From the NCBI RefSeq assembly GCF_040892595.1, contig NZ_JBFRYB010000001.1, positions 806,001 to 870,000 on the forward strand: a DNA stretch of 64,000 bases, in the 5' to 3' direction. Source of the DNA: Zhongshania sp. R06B22. GTDB lineage: Bacteria; Pseudomonadota; Gammaproteobacteria; Pseudomonadales; Spongiibacteraceae. Positions within the stretch are counted from its first letter, which is position 1; each line of letters begins with the position of its first letter. Shown here one piece after another: positions 54,301 to 61,847 of the stretch. Both the position numbers and the translations under genes were made by a program. A model generated the notes under the pieces. It worked only from the letters and a program-made list of their open reading frames with translations. It was not told the DNA's origin and ran no database searches.

Positions 54301-54669
54301 CGCTACCGTGCATGGGCGCCACCATCGGCCTTACATCCTACTATCGGAGTGCACACACCCTTGGTGTTTGACTTGATCGATACTTGGACGGGACGCTCAT
54401 TAGGTGGCTGCAGCTACCACGTGTCGCATCCCGGTGGCAGAACTTATGAAACCTTCCCTGTAAATGCGTTTGAGGCTGAGTCGCGCCGTGGTAACCGCTT
54501 TAGTACGGTAGCTCACACTCCAGGGCCTTACACGCCAAGGCCGGATCTGGACGCGGTACGTGAATTTTTCACCGAGCCACCGCGGCCGATGGCACCGCCA
54601 CCAGAAGAGTCGCCGGGCGAGTATCCTCATACTCTGGATCTGCGTCGCAAGCCTAACTGGATTGGTTAA
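51307..54669 (+). CDS. giant transglutaminase / DUF2126 protein
   Basis: A 1120-residue cytoplasmic protein. Residues about 1-90 are the transglutaminase N-terminal beta domain (VAIHHKTYYSFDRLVELSPH). Residues about 130-260 are the cysteine-protease-like transglutaminase core with a complete triad: Cys 180 in GSCRDSAW, His 229 in LHAWCEV and Asp 245 in GLDPTSG. The rest is DUF2126 (GEPTFVSVDDMES, GQGKWYPGEEVPRWALG, DGRHTGTGGGNHITLGG, RTLVARFWNEPYKKP). The gene usually sits with an ATP-grasp and an alpha-E protein gene; none is here. A substrate is not established for the family. It is monocistronic, with a strong terminator. Confidence 0.9.
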   Translation: MTIRVAIHHKTYYSFDRLVELSPHVIRLRPAPHSRTPIHSYSMKVVPENHFLNWQQDAFGNYLARLVFPEKTEKFSIEVEVIADMTVINPFDFFVEEYAEKFPFYYKKQLKKELAPYLAKEKQGKLFNKLLKSISSTKRPVNDFLVEVNQVLEKKIEYCLRFEPGVQDPEETLQLSKGSCRDSAWLAVQLFRHLGIAARFASGYLVQLTSDEKSLDGPSGPEEDFTDLHAWCEVFIPGAGWIGLDPTSGLFASEGHIPLACTPDPVSAAPIEGFTDECEVEFDYSNMVERVHEDPRVTKPYSDAQWADILMLGEQVDADLVKNDVRLTMGGEPTFVSVDDMESEQWNTGALGADKLSLAKTLLLKLRDHFAPQGLLHYGQGKWYPGEEVPRWALGLFWRKDKEPLWTDPDLLARVDKDYGHTVATSEQFALGLIEKLSLAKDYAQPAYEDALHYLLQEQKIPKNIDILAAKIGDDLGRRRLARLLEQGFKKPTGYIVPLAWESVAGEWNSSIWNVKRERLILTPGDSPMGLRLPLGDLPELEEPEIQPDRDPFEERDALQARQDIHFPVEARGPTPQRLQSASQAVADKLKCAQPLIRTAMCIEARGGKIHIFMPPLHSLEHYVELVAAIEETAKEQSVPVILEGYEPPRDPRIQKLLVTPDPGVIEVNVHPTSSWKELVANTTELYSAARESRLAAEKFMLDGRHTGTGGGNHITLGGVTPSDSPILRRPDLLRSLVTFWQHHPSLSYIFSSAFIGPTSQAPRADEGRDEMLYEMEIAFQQMPDGLADQPWLVDRLMRNLLIDITGNTHRAEFCIDKLYAPGSATGRLGLLEFRGFEMPPHSRMSLVQALLIRTLVARFWNEPYKKPLVRWGTALHDKFMLPHYLWQDMKDVVADLERADYPFKADWLLPFEEFRFPHYGRVKLDEIEIELRWAVEPWNVLGEEIGSFGTARYVDSSVERLQVKLTGLTDSRFVLACNGRRVPLANTGRHGEYVAGVRYRAWAPPSALHPTIGVHTPLVFDLIDTWTGRSLGGCSYHVSHPGGRTYETFPVNAFEAESRRGNRFSTVAHTPGPYTPRPDLDAVREFFTEPPRPMAPPPEESPGEYPHTLDLRRKPNWIG

Positions 54670-54687
54670 TCTCCCTAGCTAAATACA

Positions 54688-54731
54688 GCCTGCCATCGCT
54701 TAAAGTATTAAGTGATGGCAGGCTTTTTTTT
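54688..54731 (+). terminator. strong terminator after the DUF2126 gene
   Basis: A 16-bp stem (GCCTGCCATCGCTTAA with TTAAGTGATGGCAGGC, one G-U pair) with a four-base loop, then eight T, starting 19 bases after the stop. Confidence 0.95.
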
Positions 54732-54809
54732 GCACTCCAGATGGACGACGCATGAGGGCAGTCAATTCCCGTAAAATCATGGAGTTGATAATTAAGAGAA
54801 TAAAAAAAC

Positions 54810-55304
54810 ATGCCCAAAAAGCTAGATTACGTGAAGACACGTCGGCAAGACGTCGACGAAATACCCTTGAAATGGCAAAAGCGAATCCAGCTAGTGATGA
54901 AATATTACACCCGCTTCAATGTGTGGGTGTATAAGAAAAGTGGTGGTCGCTTGTTAAAGAATTTTCCCGGCGGTTATCCAATATGTATCGTGGGTATGAC
55001 GGGCCGTAAGAGTGGTGAGCGGCGCGAGATAGCTCTGATCCACTTGCCTTGGGATGACAAAAAACTATTGGTTGCTTCTCAAGGTGGTATGGAAAAACAC
55101 CCTCAGTGGTACTTTAATATCGCCGCCCAGCCGGAGATCGACATCATGGTTCGCGGGGATAAAAACAGGTATCTCGCCCGCCAAGCCACTGATGATCAAA
55201 AGCGTGAATTATGGCCGCATTTATTAAGTCTCTACCCTGATTTTGATCAGTACCAAGCCCGCACGGATCGTGATATTCCGGTTTTCATATGTCAGCCTCA
55301 GTAA
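54810..55304 (+). CDS. deazaflavin-dependent (DDN-like) nitroreductase/quinone-reductase family protein
   Basis: A 164-residue split-barrel protein. The core YPICIVGMTGRKSGERREIA, then LIHLPWDDKKLLVASQGGM, KHPQWYFNIAAQPEIDIMV and the C-terminal YPDFDQYQARTDRDIPVFIC match the F420-dependent family PF04075 (Ddn of Mycobacterium), including the 'GRKSG' cofactor loop and 'P.W..N' motif. F420 itself is uncommon in gammaproteobacteria, so this member may use another flavin or heme, or act otherwise. It is followed by the isomerase-like membrane protein 32 bases later. Confidence 0.8.
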   Translation: MPKKLDYVKTRRQDVDEIPLKWQKRIQLVMKYYTRFNVWVYKKSGGRLLKNFPGGYPICIVGMTGRKSGERREIALIHLPWDDKKLLVASQGGMEKHPQWYFNIAAQPEIDIMVRGDKNRYLARQATDDQKRELWPHLLSLYPDFDQYQARTDRDIPVFICQPQ

Positions 55305-55336
55305 GTCAACTCATCTAACAATAAAAGGGGAACTAG

Positions 55337-55783
55337 ATGTCTAATGTAAATAAGGCAGTTGAACAGCAGCACAGTTTAGCTTTTCATGGCGTCATTATTT
55401 TATTTCTGGGGCTGCTCGCGGGGATCGGTTTCTCTATCGCCGCGGCAAGCCAAGAGGTCACCAGCCCCACATATGGCGCGTGGCGATTTGCCCATATGGA
55501 AGGCCTTATTAATGGCTTAGTGGTGTTGGCGGTGGCGGGCGTGTGGCAGCGAATGAATGTGGATGGCAAAGGTATTACTCTGGCGCGGGTTTTCTTGGTG
55601 CTGGGTTGTTATGCCAATATCATTGGGCCAATCATCAATGCCCTATTTATCGGTAAGCGCTTAATTGCACCCGAAACCAACTTAGAAGCCTTGGTGGTAT
55701 ACGGTTTTTATATACCCGGTACGCTGCCTATTATTTCTTTCCCAATTTTTGCCCTTAATCTTTTTGGTCGCAAAAACAGATAA
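55337..55783 (+). CDS. four-helix membrane protein resembling styrene oxide isomerase (StyC)
   Basis: A 148-residue protein with four membrane helices (about 18-36, 54-70, 83-104 and 119-141). The order of landmarks follows StyC: helix 1 starts at HGVIILFLGLLAGIGFSI with His 17, helix 2 at RFAHMEGLINGLVVLAVAGV with His 53 and Asn 59 six residues later, and helix 3 ends in CYANIIGPIINALF. As I remember the StyC structure, the residues at the places of His 53 and Asn 59 are the heme ligand and an active-site Asn, while the key Tyr of helix 3 corresponds here to Pro or Ile. Isomerase activity is thus uncertain. AAGGGGAA is its ribosome site. Confidence 0.55.
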   Translation: MSNVNKAVEQQHSLAFHGVIILFLGLLAGIGFSIAAASQEVTSPTYGAWRFAHMEGLINGLVVLAVAGVWQRMNVDGKGITLARVFLVLGCYANIIGPIINALFIGKRLIAPETNLEALVVYGFYIPGTLPIISFPIFALNLFGRKNR

Positions 55784-55794
55784 ACCATTGGCGA

Positions 55795-57012
55795 TTATTG
55801 AGCGCCTGAAAACTGTGTGCAGTGAATACCTTGCGGGCTTTCAATAGTGCTAATGCAGTCGTTGCAGTGGGTGCAGCGGCTAACGAAGTCAGCGTTTAAC
55901 TTTGCGCTGTTGACTAGGTCAGGGTCGCTCAGCAGAGTTCGACCTAGTTGAATAAAATCAAAGCCCTGCTCCATTAGTGTGGCAAAGCTTGCATTGCTGC
56001 TGGCGCCTCCCACATAGATCATTTTGCATGACACCGCATCACGAATTCGTTTGGCCTGCTCTAAAAAATACAGTTCATGATAGGGGTAATCTTTAAACAT
56101 AGATTTGCCCGCTAAGCGCAGAATCAGTCGCATGATCAGGCTTGTTTCGGTCTTCAGCATGCTTGGTAAAATGTTGCCGCCGCGAAACATGATCATCGGA
56201 TTCATGGTGCTGGTGCCGCCGCTGGTAATAATCCCGTCAATCCCAGCCTTATCTAAGAATCTACTGATTGCCACCGAGTCATCATAATGAAGGCCGCCGC
56301 GCACCCCTTCGGTCATGCTGATCTTGGCCAGTAGAGGGAAATCCTTGCCGACAGCTTGGCGCACCGCAGCTAATACTTGCAGCGGAAGTCGCATGCGATT
56401 TTCTAGGCTGCCGCCGTAATTATCTTTGCGCTTATTCGTTTTCGGACTCATAAATTGGCAGAGGCCGTAACCGTGACCAAGATGAATCTCCAGCGCGTCG
56501 AAACCGACAGACTTCATAAAGACAGCCGCTTTGCGATAGTTGGCCACTAGTTCGTCAATATCTCGGAGGGTCATGGCGTCGCAGAACAACATGCCGCGAG
56601 ACAGGCCAAGGCCATTCAAACCGAAGCTGGGACCCAATGGACGCTTGCGGCTTAGCTCACTGTTTTTGGAAAACCCCCCGCAGTGGCCCATTTGGCCAGA
56701 CACCTTGGTGCCGCGCCCATGAAGATCCGCAATGAGCTTACTGAGCTGGGAGCGTATGCCTTCGTGCATATACATCATGTTTTCATTCAGACGGCCGTCC
56801 ATTTCGACTGCGCAATAGCCAAGAGTGGTCATAGCGATACCGCCATCGGCAAATGCGCCGTGGAATATATTGAGACGCTCGCTGGGCATGCCACCGGGCG
56901 TCATATTCTCAAAGGTGCCGGCTTTGATGAAACGATTCTTGAGCTCAAGACCATTGATTGATGCCGGAGAAAAGCAATCTGCGGCGCCGTCGCGGGCTAA
57001 AGTGTCAGTCAT
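55795..57012 (-). CDS. Old Yellow Enzyme family NADH:flavin oxidoreductase
   Basis: A 405-residue FMN TIM barrel. The start LELKNRFIKAGTFENMTPGG, DALEIHLGHGYGLCQFMSP (His and substrate site), YGGSLENRMRLPLQVL and FIQLGRTLLSDP are family signatures. Only the barrel is present, without the C-terminal FAD/NADPH domains of 2,4-dienoyl-CoA reductase. Near the end are four cysteines, CTHCNDC followed by a Cys 12 residues on (CX2CX2CX11C), close to the [4Fe-4S] motif CX2CX3CX11-12C of that group but one residue short. Likely reduction of an activated C=C bond or similar. It converges with the isomerase-like gene, 11 bases apart. Confidence 0.85.
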   Translation of the reverse strand: MTDTLARDGAADCFSPASINGLELKNRFIKAGTFENMTPGGMPSERLNIFHGAFADGGIAMTTLGYCAVEMDGRLNENMMYMHEGIRSQLSKLIADLHGRGTKVSGQMGHCGGFSKNSELSRKRPLGPSFGLNGLGLSRGMLFCDAMTLRDIDELVANYRKAAVFMKSVGFDALEIHLGHGYGLCQFMSPKTNKRKDNYGGSLENRMRLPLQVLAAVRQAVGKDFPLLAKISMTEGVRGGLHYDDSVAISRFLDKAGIDGIITSGGTSTMNPMIMFRGGNILPSMLKTETSLIMRLILRLAGKSMFKDYPYHELYFLEQAKRIRDAVSCKMIYVGGASSNASFATLMEQGFDFIQLGRTLLSDPDLVNSAKLNADFVSRCTHCNDCISTIESPQGIHCTQFSGAQ

Positions 57013-57235
57013 AATGGTTACCGTTGTTATTATATTGAGCTTGTATCTAGCGCTCTAGTATTGGCGGGCGGCTGCGTCATTTGAATAATCAGTTCGGGCT
57101 AGTGCTTGTCCATTGGGTCTCTGTGCTGAGTGTGATGAAATCCACCAGAAATAAGGGTTTTTGAAGATTGCGAAAACACTGAAGTTTCTCCCACTGCCGT
57201 TTTAAGCCAATCCTTTATGCGTGTCATTCATTAGA

Positions 57236-57820
57236 TTAAGCATGAACGGAAATTAGACGGTAACTAACGTTTCCGGCTCTCTTGTCTTTATCGATATACC
57301 AATTCTCGGGGAGTGCGGGCAGCGGCTCATTTGCTGCTGTTTCAACATAAATGAGAGTGCCATTGGCTAGGTGCTGCTTTGCTAGGGCTGCGATGGTCGG
57401 GGCTAGCAGGTCTTGGTGAAATGGTGGGTCGATAAAAATAATCTGCTGCGTTACGGCTGTGCTTGCAAGATATGCCTCAGCGGTTTGGCAGTGCACCGCC
57501 GCCTTATTGCACTTGAGTGTGATCAGGTGCTCCCGTATTTGCCGACAGGTCTGGGTATCTGCCTCGACAAAGTCACAGTGCGCAGCATAACGCGATAATG
57601 CCTCTAGCCCTAGGGCGCCAGATCCGCCAAATAGGTCTAGGCAGCTCGCGTCGTGGATATGGGGGCTAAGCCAGTTAAACAGGGTTTCGCGAATCCGGTC
57701 GCTGGTTGGTCGCAGCCCTTCAGCTGCTTTAAAGGATAGTTTTCTGCTGCGCCATTGGCCGCCGATGATTCTTAGCGTGCCCTGTGTTTCTTTGCTGTGT
57801 TGACCTTGCGGTTTGCGCAT
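57236..57820 (-). CDS. rsmD: 16S rRNA (guanine(966)-N2)-methyltransferase
   Basis: RsmD methylates G966 in the small ribosomal subunit. The 194-residue protein has the start LRIIGGQWRSRKLSF, GLRPTSDRIRETLFNWLSP, the SAM motif CLDLFGGSGALGLEALSR and the catalytic IFIDPPFHQD. It is divergent from ftsY with 87 bases between, the normal gammaproteobacterial neighbourhood. Confidence 0.95.
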   Translation of the reverse strand: MRKPQGQHSKETQGTLRIIGGQWRSRKLSFKAAEGLRPTSDRIRETLFNWLSPHIHDASCLDLFGGSGALGLEALSRYAAHCDFVEADTQTCRQIREHLITLKCNKAAVHCQTAEAYLASTAVTQQIIFIDPPFHQDLLAPTIAALAKQHLANGTLIYVETAANEPLPALPENWYIDKDKRAGNVSYRLISVHA

Positions 57821-57907
57821 GGGATTCCGGTGCCAGTTACTCAGAGAAATGGTAGGATAAGGCTTTTATTTTTGCTGTAAACCTCACCTCGGAATTTATA
57901 TACCCGC

Positions 57908-59023
57908 ATGACAGATAACGCCACACCACCGGAACTAGAGTCGGAAGCTAAAAAGAAGGGATTATTCGCCCGGTTTAAAGAGTCTTTTGTTGGTTCAGAG
58001 GAAGATCTAGCGGCATTGGCCGCGGCTGAAGGCTTTATTGATGATGCCGAAATTGCCCCATGGCAGCATCTGGAATTGTCACCAGAGGAGCAGGCGTCTC
58101 TGCTGGTTCGCTTCCGTGAGGGTCTGAGTAAGACCGGCGCCCAGCTGGGTGAGGGCATGGCCAATTTATTCCTCGGCCGCAAAGAGATTGATGATGAATT
58201 GCTCGAAGAGATTGAGACGCATCTCTTAATGGCGGATGTGGGGGTGGATGCGACCCAGGAGATCATTAGTAATCTCACCAGTAGAGTGTCGCGCAAAGAG
58301 CTAAATGATCCCGAAGCCTTGTATGTCGCGCTGCAAGAAGAGCTGAGCACCATGCTTGCGGCGGCGGAAGAAGAATTGATAATCCCAGTTAGTGACAAGC
58401 CCTATGTGATTTTAATGGTTGGCGTAAACGGGGTAGGTAAAACCACCACAATAGGCAAACTCGCGAAGCAGCTTCAGGTTGGTGGCCGCTCAGTGATGCT
58501 GGCAGCGGGCGATACTTTCCGTGCTGCGGCGGTTGAGCAGTTACAGGTGTGGGGTGAGCGTAACGACGTGCCAGTTATTGCGCAGCATACTGGTGCCGAT
58601 TGCGCCTCGGTGTTGTTTGATGCTCTTCAGGCGGCGAAGGCACGCCATATTGATGTTTTGATTGCGGACACGGCTGGTCGTCTGCATAACAAAGACAATC
58701 TAATGGAAGAATTGAAAAAGGTCGTTCGGGTGCTTAAAAAGCTCGATCCCGAAGCGCCGCATGAGGTGATGTTAGTGCTGGATGCCGGAACCGGTCAAAA
58801 CGCTTTGTCGCAGGTTCAGCATTTCCAGAAGGCGGTTGGTGTTACCGGGCTAACCATAACGAAGCTCGACGGCACAGCGAAGGGTGGTATTGTCTTTGCA
58901 ATCAGCAAGCAGCTAGGTATTCCTATTCGCTTCATTGGTGTGGGTGAGGGGATTTTGGATTTACGGCCCTTCCGTGCTAATGAATTTGTCGGCGCCTTAT
59001 TTGGGTGGCAGCAGAAACAATGA
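57908..59023 (+). CDS. ftsY: signal recognition particle receptor FtsY
   Basis: FtsY receives SRP-ribosome complexes at the membrane. The 371 residues begin with a short acidic A domain (residues 1-70, much shorter than the roughly 200 of E. coli), then N (helices from about 80) and the GTPase G domain: GVNGVGKTTTIGKLAK, DTFRAAAVEQLQVW, DTAGRLHNK and TKLDGTAKGG. It is followed by ftsE, overlapping by four bases, as the first gene of ftsY-ftsE-ftsX. Confidence 0.97.
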   Translation: MTDNATPPELESEAKKKGLFARFKESFVGSEEDLAALAAAEGFIDDAEIAPWQHLELSPEEQASLLVRFREGLSKTGAQLGEGMANLFLGRKEIDDELLEEIETHLLMADVGVDATQEIISNLTSRVSRKELNDPEALYVALQEELSTMLAAAEEELIIPVSDKPYVILMVGVNGVGKTTTIGKLAKQLQVGGRSVMLAAGDTFRAAAVEQLQVWGERNDVPVIAQHTGADCASVLFDALQAAKARHIDVLIADTAGRLHNKDNLMEELKKVVRVLKKLDPEAPHEVMLVLDAGTGQNALSQVQHFQKAVGVTGLTITKLDGTAKGGIVFAISKQLGIPIRFIGVGEGILDLRPFRANEFVGALFGWQQKQ

Positions 59024-59697
59024 TTGAGTTTGATCAGGTCTGTAAACGTTACGACGGTGGTTATGAAGCGCTTACTAAGCTGAGCTTTCATATTCCTCGT
59101 GGCGAAATGCGGTTTTTAACCGGTCATAGCGGCGCCGGCAAAAGCACATTGCTGAAGCTAATTATGGTGATGGAGCGCGCTAGCTCAGGCCAAGTCATTG
59201 TTGGCGGCCGAAATTTGTCGCGTTTGCCGGCGCGCAATATTCCAGAAGTGCGCCGTGAAGTGGGTGTGGTCTTTCAGAATCATCAATTATTGTTTGATCG
59301 CACGGTATACGACAATGTGGCATTGCCACTTATTATTGCCGGCTATGGCCATCGAGATGTCGGTCGCCGAGTTCGGGCCGCCTTAGATAAAGTTGGTCTG
59401 CTGGATAAAGAGCGAAAAAATCCGGTTACGCTGTCTGGCGGTGAGCAGCAGCGGGTGGGTATTGCTCGTGCGGTGGTTAACAAACCGGCCTTATTGCTGG
59501 CCGACGAACCCACCGGTAACTTAGACCCGCAATTATCCGCTGAAATTATGCATTTGTTTGAGCAGTTTAAGCAGGTTGGCGTCACGGTATTAATTGCGAC
59601 CCATGATTTAGGTTTAATTGCGCGTATGCCATATCGTCTACTGACCTTGCGTAAAGGTCAGCTTGTTAAGCCAGGCGGGGATGGCGATGCGTCCTAA
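59020..59697 (+). CDS. ftsE: cell division ATP-binding protein FtsE
   Basis: The ABC ATPase of FtsEX, which activates septal peptidoglycan hydrolases. The start ATG 59020 (MIEFDQVCKRYDGG) overlaps the ftsY stop; the product has 225 residues. Walker A GHSGAGKSTLLK, Q-loop FQNHQLL, signature LSGGEQQRVGIARA and Walker B LLLADEPTGNLD are all intact, followed by H-loop ATHDLGL. Confidence 0.97.
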   Translation: MIEFDQVCKRYDGGYEALTKLSFHIPRGEMRFLTGHSGAGKSTLLKLIMVMERASSGQVIVGGRNLSRLPARNIPEVRREVGVVFQNHQLLFDRTVYDNVALPLIIAGYGHRDVGRRVRAALDKVGLLDKERKNPVTLSGGEQQRVGIARAVVNKPALLLADEPTGNLDPQLSAEIMHLFEQFKQVGVTVLIATHDLGLIARMPYRLLTLRKGQLVKPGGDGDAS

Positions 59698-60718
59698 TAA
59701 GCAGAATAAAATGAACAAGCGGCGCTTGGAGAGGCTGCAGACGCCAGCAGCCAGAAAGGACGTGAAAGGCGCGCGCAAACATAAAACCAGCTTTCGTGAT
59801 CGCCTTGCGGGCTACCGCAGTCATCACCAGCAAGTGGCCGTCGATAGCTTGAGGCGTTTAGTTATTAGTCCCGCGACCTCGTTGATGACCATCTTGGTGA
59901 TTGCCATTGCGCTGGCATTACCCGCTGGCCTGTATATCGGCTTGAATAATATTGATGCGGTAAGCGATGGCTGGGAAGGCGCCGCGCGCATCTCCTTGTT
60001 TCTAAAGCCAAACGTAAGCGCTCCACAGGCAGAGACCTTGCGGCGTAATATTGCGGAGCGCGACGGCGTGCTCGTGGCGGAATATATCTCCCCCGATACT
60101 GCACTGGCGGAGTTTCGCGCTAGTTCTGGTTTTGGCGATGTGCTAGATCAGCTCGACGCCAACCCCCTGCCTGGCTTGATTGTAGTGACCCCCCGCGAGG
60201 CCAATGTGTCAGCAAGCGCAGTGACTGCCTTGCAGACCGAGCTGGGGCAACTGCCGCAGGTAGAGCTTGCCAAATTAGATATGGAGTGGCTTCAGCGCCT
60301 TAATCGTATTACCGAGTTGGGGCGGCGTTTAACCCTGGCCTTAGCGGCAATGCTCGCGGTGGGCGTGCTGCTTATTATTGGCAACACGATTAAATTAGCA
60401 ATAGAGGGTCGGCGTGACGAGATTCTGGTTGTGAAATTAGTCGGTGGCACCAATGCGTTTGTACGCAGGCCTTTTTTGTATACTGGTTTATGGTACGGTC
60501 TTGGGGGCGGCTTGATGGCTTGGCTGCTCGTGCAGGGTGGCTTGTGGTGGCTGCGCGGCCCCATTGCAGATTTATCTCTTTCTTACCAGAGTGACTTTCA
60601 CCTATTGGGCCTAGGTTTTCTTGAGACTATAGTGTTGTGGCTTTTTGCCGCGGCCTTGGGTTTATTGGGGGCGTGGTTGGTAGTGGGCCGTGAACTGCGG
60701 GCGATAGAGCCGCGATGA
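59687..60718 (+). CDS. ftsX: cell division protein FtsX
   Basis: The membrane partner of FtsE. I chose ATG 59687 (MRPNKQNKMNKRRLERL, 343 residues), which follows GGCGGGG at good distance and overlaps ftsE by 11 bases; ATG 59681 and 59711 are alternatives. A long basic cytoplasmic N-terminus precedes helix 1 (SLMTILVIAIALALPAGLYI). The periplasmic loop follows to about residue 200, then three C-terminal helices (ALAAMLAVGVLLIIGNTIKL, GLWYGLGGGLMAWLLV, LGLGFLETIVLWLFAAALG). Confidence 0.95.
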   Translation: MRPNKQNKMNKRRLERLQTPAARKDVKGARKHKTSFRDRLAGYRSHHQQVAVDSLRRLVISPATSLMTILVIAIALALPAGLYIGLNNIDAVSDGWEGAARISLFLKPNVSAPQAETLRRNIAERDGVLVAEYISPDTALAEFRASSGFGDVLDQLDANPLPGLIVVTPREANVSASAVTALQTELGQLPQVELAKLDMEWLQRLNRITELGRRLTLALAAMLAVGVLLIIGNTIKLAIEGRRDEILVVKLVGGTNAFVRRPFLYTGLWYGLGGGLMAWLLVQGGLWWLRGPIADLSLSYQSDFHLLGLGFLETIVLWLFAAALGLLGAWLVVGRELRAIEPR

Positions 60719-60760
60719 GTAGCGCCAGCCCGCGATATAGGGGGTTTTTGGCCCAAGCAC

Positions 60761-60789
60761 TTGAACTTTACTGCGTTTGGTACTCTAAT
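60761..60789 (+). promoter_or_regulatory. overlapping sigma-70 and sigma-E-like promoter of rpoH
   Basis: For sigma-70: TTGAAC, 17 bases, TCTAAT. For sigma-E: GAACTT at 60763, 15 bases, TCTAA, similar to the E. coli rpoH P3 promoter (GAACTT, 16 bases, TCTGA). The two readings share the same bases, 52 bases before the ATG. Sigma-E control of rpoH would link envelope stress to the heat shock response, as in E. coli. Confidence 0.55.
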
Positions 60790-60840
60790 AAGCAGCGGTA
60801 AAAAACGTAGTTTCATCAATGAATTTTAGGAGGATGTGCG

Positions 60841-61689
60841 ATGAGTAGTCATTTACAGCCGATACAGCAGCTTGTACCGGGTGGTGATCTCTCTGCATAC
60901 ATTCAATCGGTCGGCAGTATTCCGGTGCTCAGTGCAGAGCGCGAGCGGGAGCTGGCTGAGAGCCTTTTTTATCACGGCAATGTAGAGGCGGCCCGCCAGT
61001 TGGTTATGTCGCATCTGCGGTTTGTGGTACATATTGCAAAAAGCTATAAAGGGTATGGCTTGGCGCAAGCTGATTTAATTCAGGAAGGAAATGTTGGCTT
61101 AATGAAAGCCGTTAAGCGCTTTGATCCTGAAAAAGGCGTACGCTTGGTATCATTTGCCGTTCACTGGATTAAAGCAGAGATTCATGAATACGTCCTCCGC
61201 AACTGGCGTATTGTTAAAATAGCCACCACCAAGGCGCAACGTAAATTGTTTTTCAATCTGCGCAGTGCAAAAAAACAGCTATCTTGGCTGAGCAACGATG
61301 AAGTGCATGCGGTTGCTGCTGATTTAGGTGTGGATGTCGCTGAAGTACGACGAATGGAAGGGCGCCTAAGCTCGGTAGATGTTGGTTTCGATGCCGATAC
61401 TGACGATGAGCGCGGTCCTGTTGCTCCAGTACACTATCTTGAAGATCACAGTACTGATCCTGCTTTGCTGTTGGAATCTGACAATCTGGAAGAGAATAAC
61501 CACCAGAGTCTGTCGCTGGCCTTGTCTGATCTAGATGAGCGTAGCCGCGACATCCTGCAAAGCCGCTGGTTAAGCGATACCAAAGCAACCTTGCATGACC
61601 TCGCTGATCGCTATGGTATTTCAGCAGAGCGTATTCGCCAGCTCGAACAAGCGGCCATGAAAAAGCTGCGTGTGGCGATGGAAGCGTAA
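60841..61689 (+). CDS. rpoH: RNA polymerase sigma-32 (heat shock) factor
   Basis: RpoH directs transcription of chaperone and protease genes. The 282 residues include region 2 ([38 protein letters not shown]), the RpoH box QRKLFFNLR between regions 2 and 3, and region 4 ([20 protein letters not shown]). Length and box are those of genuine sigma-32. AGGAGG six bases before the ATG is strong. ftsX lies upstream with an own-promoter gap, and a terminator follows. Confidence 0.97.
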   Translation: MSSHLQPIQQLVPGGDLSAYIQSVGSIPVLSAERERELAESLFYHGNVEAARQLVMSHLRFVVHIAKSYKGYGLAQADLIQEGNVGLMKAVKRFDPEKGVRLVSFAVHWIKAEIHEYVLRNWRIVKIATTKAQRKLFFNLRSAKKQLSWLSNDEVHAVAADLGVDVAEVRRMEGRLSSVDVGFDADTDDERGPVAPVHYLEDHSTDPALLLESDNLEENNHQSLSLALSDLDERSRDILQSRWLSDTKATLHDLADRYGISAERIRQLEQAAMKKLRVAMEA

Positions 61690-61722
61690 TTACACCCTCG
61701 GTTCATGTCTTTATATTCAAAT

Positions 61723-61747
61723 AAAAGCCTCGCATCGCGAGGCTTTT
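61723..61747 (+). terminator. Rho-independent terminator after rpoH
   Basis: AAAAGCCTCGC, loop ATC, GCGAGGCTTTT, 33 bases after the rpoH stop. An 11-bp perfect stem with A and T arms. Confidence 0.95.
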
Positions 61748-61847
61748 GCATTATTAGTGCTTAAATTGTCATTCGCCTAGGCCGCTGTCTTTTGTAAGCC
61801 CGCTGACATCCGTACAATAAGCCTTCAATTACTATCTGGGCAGGCCC

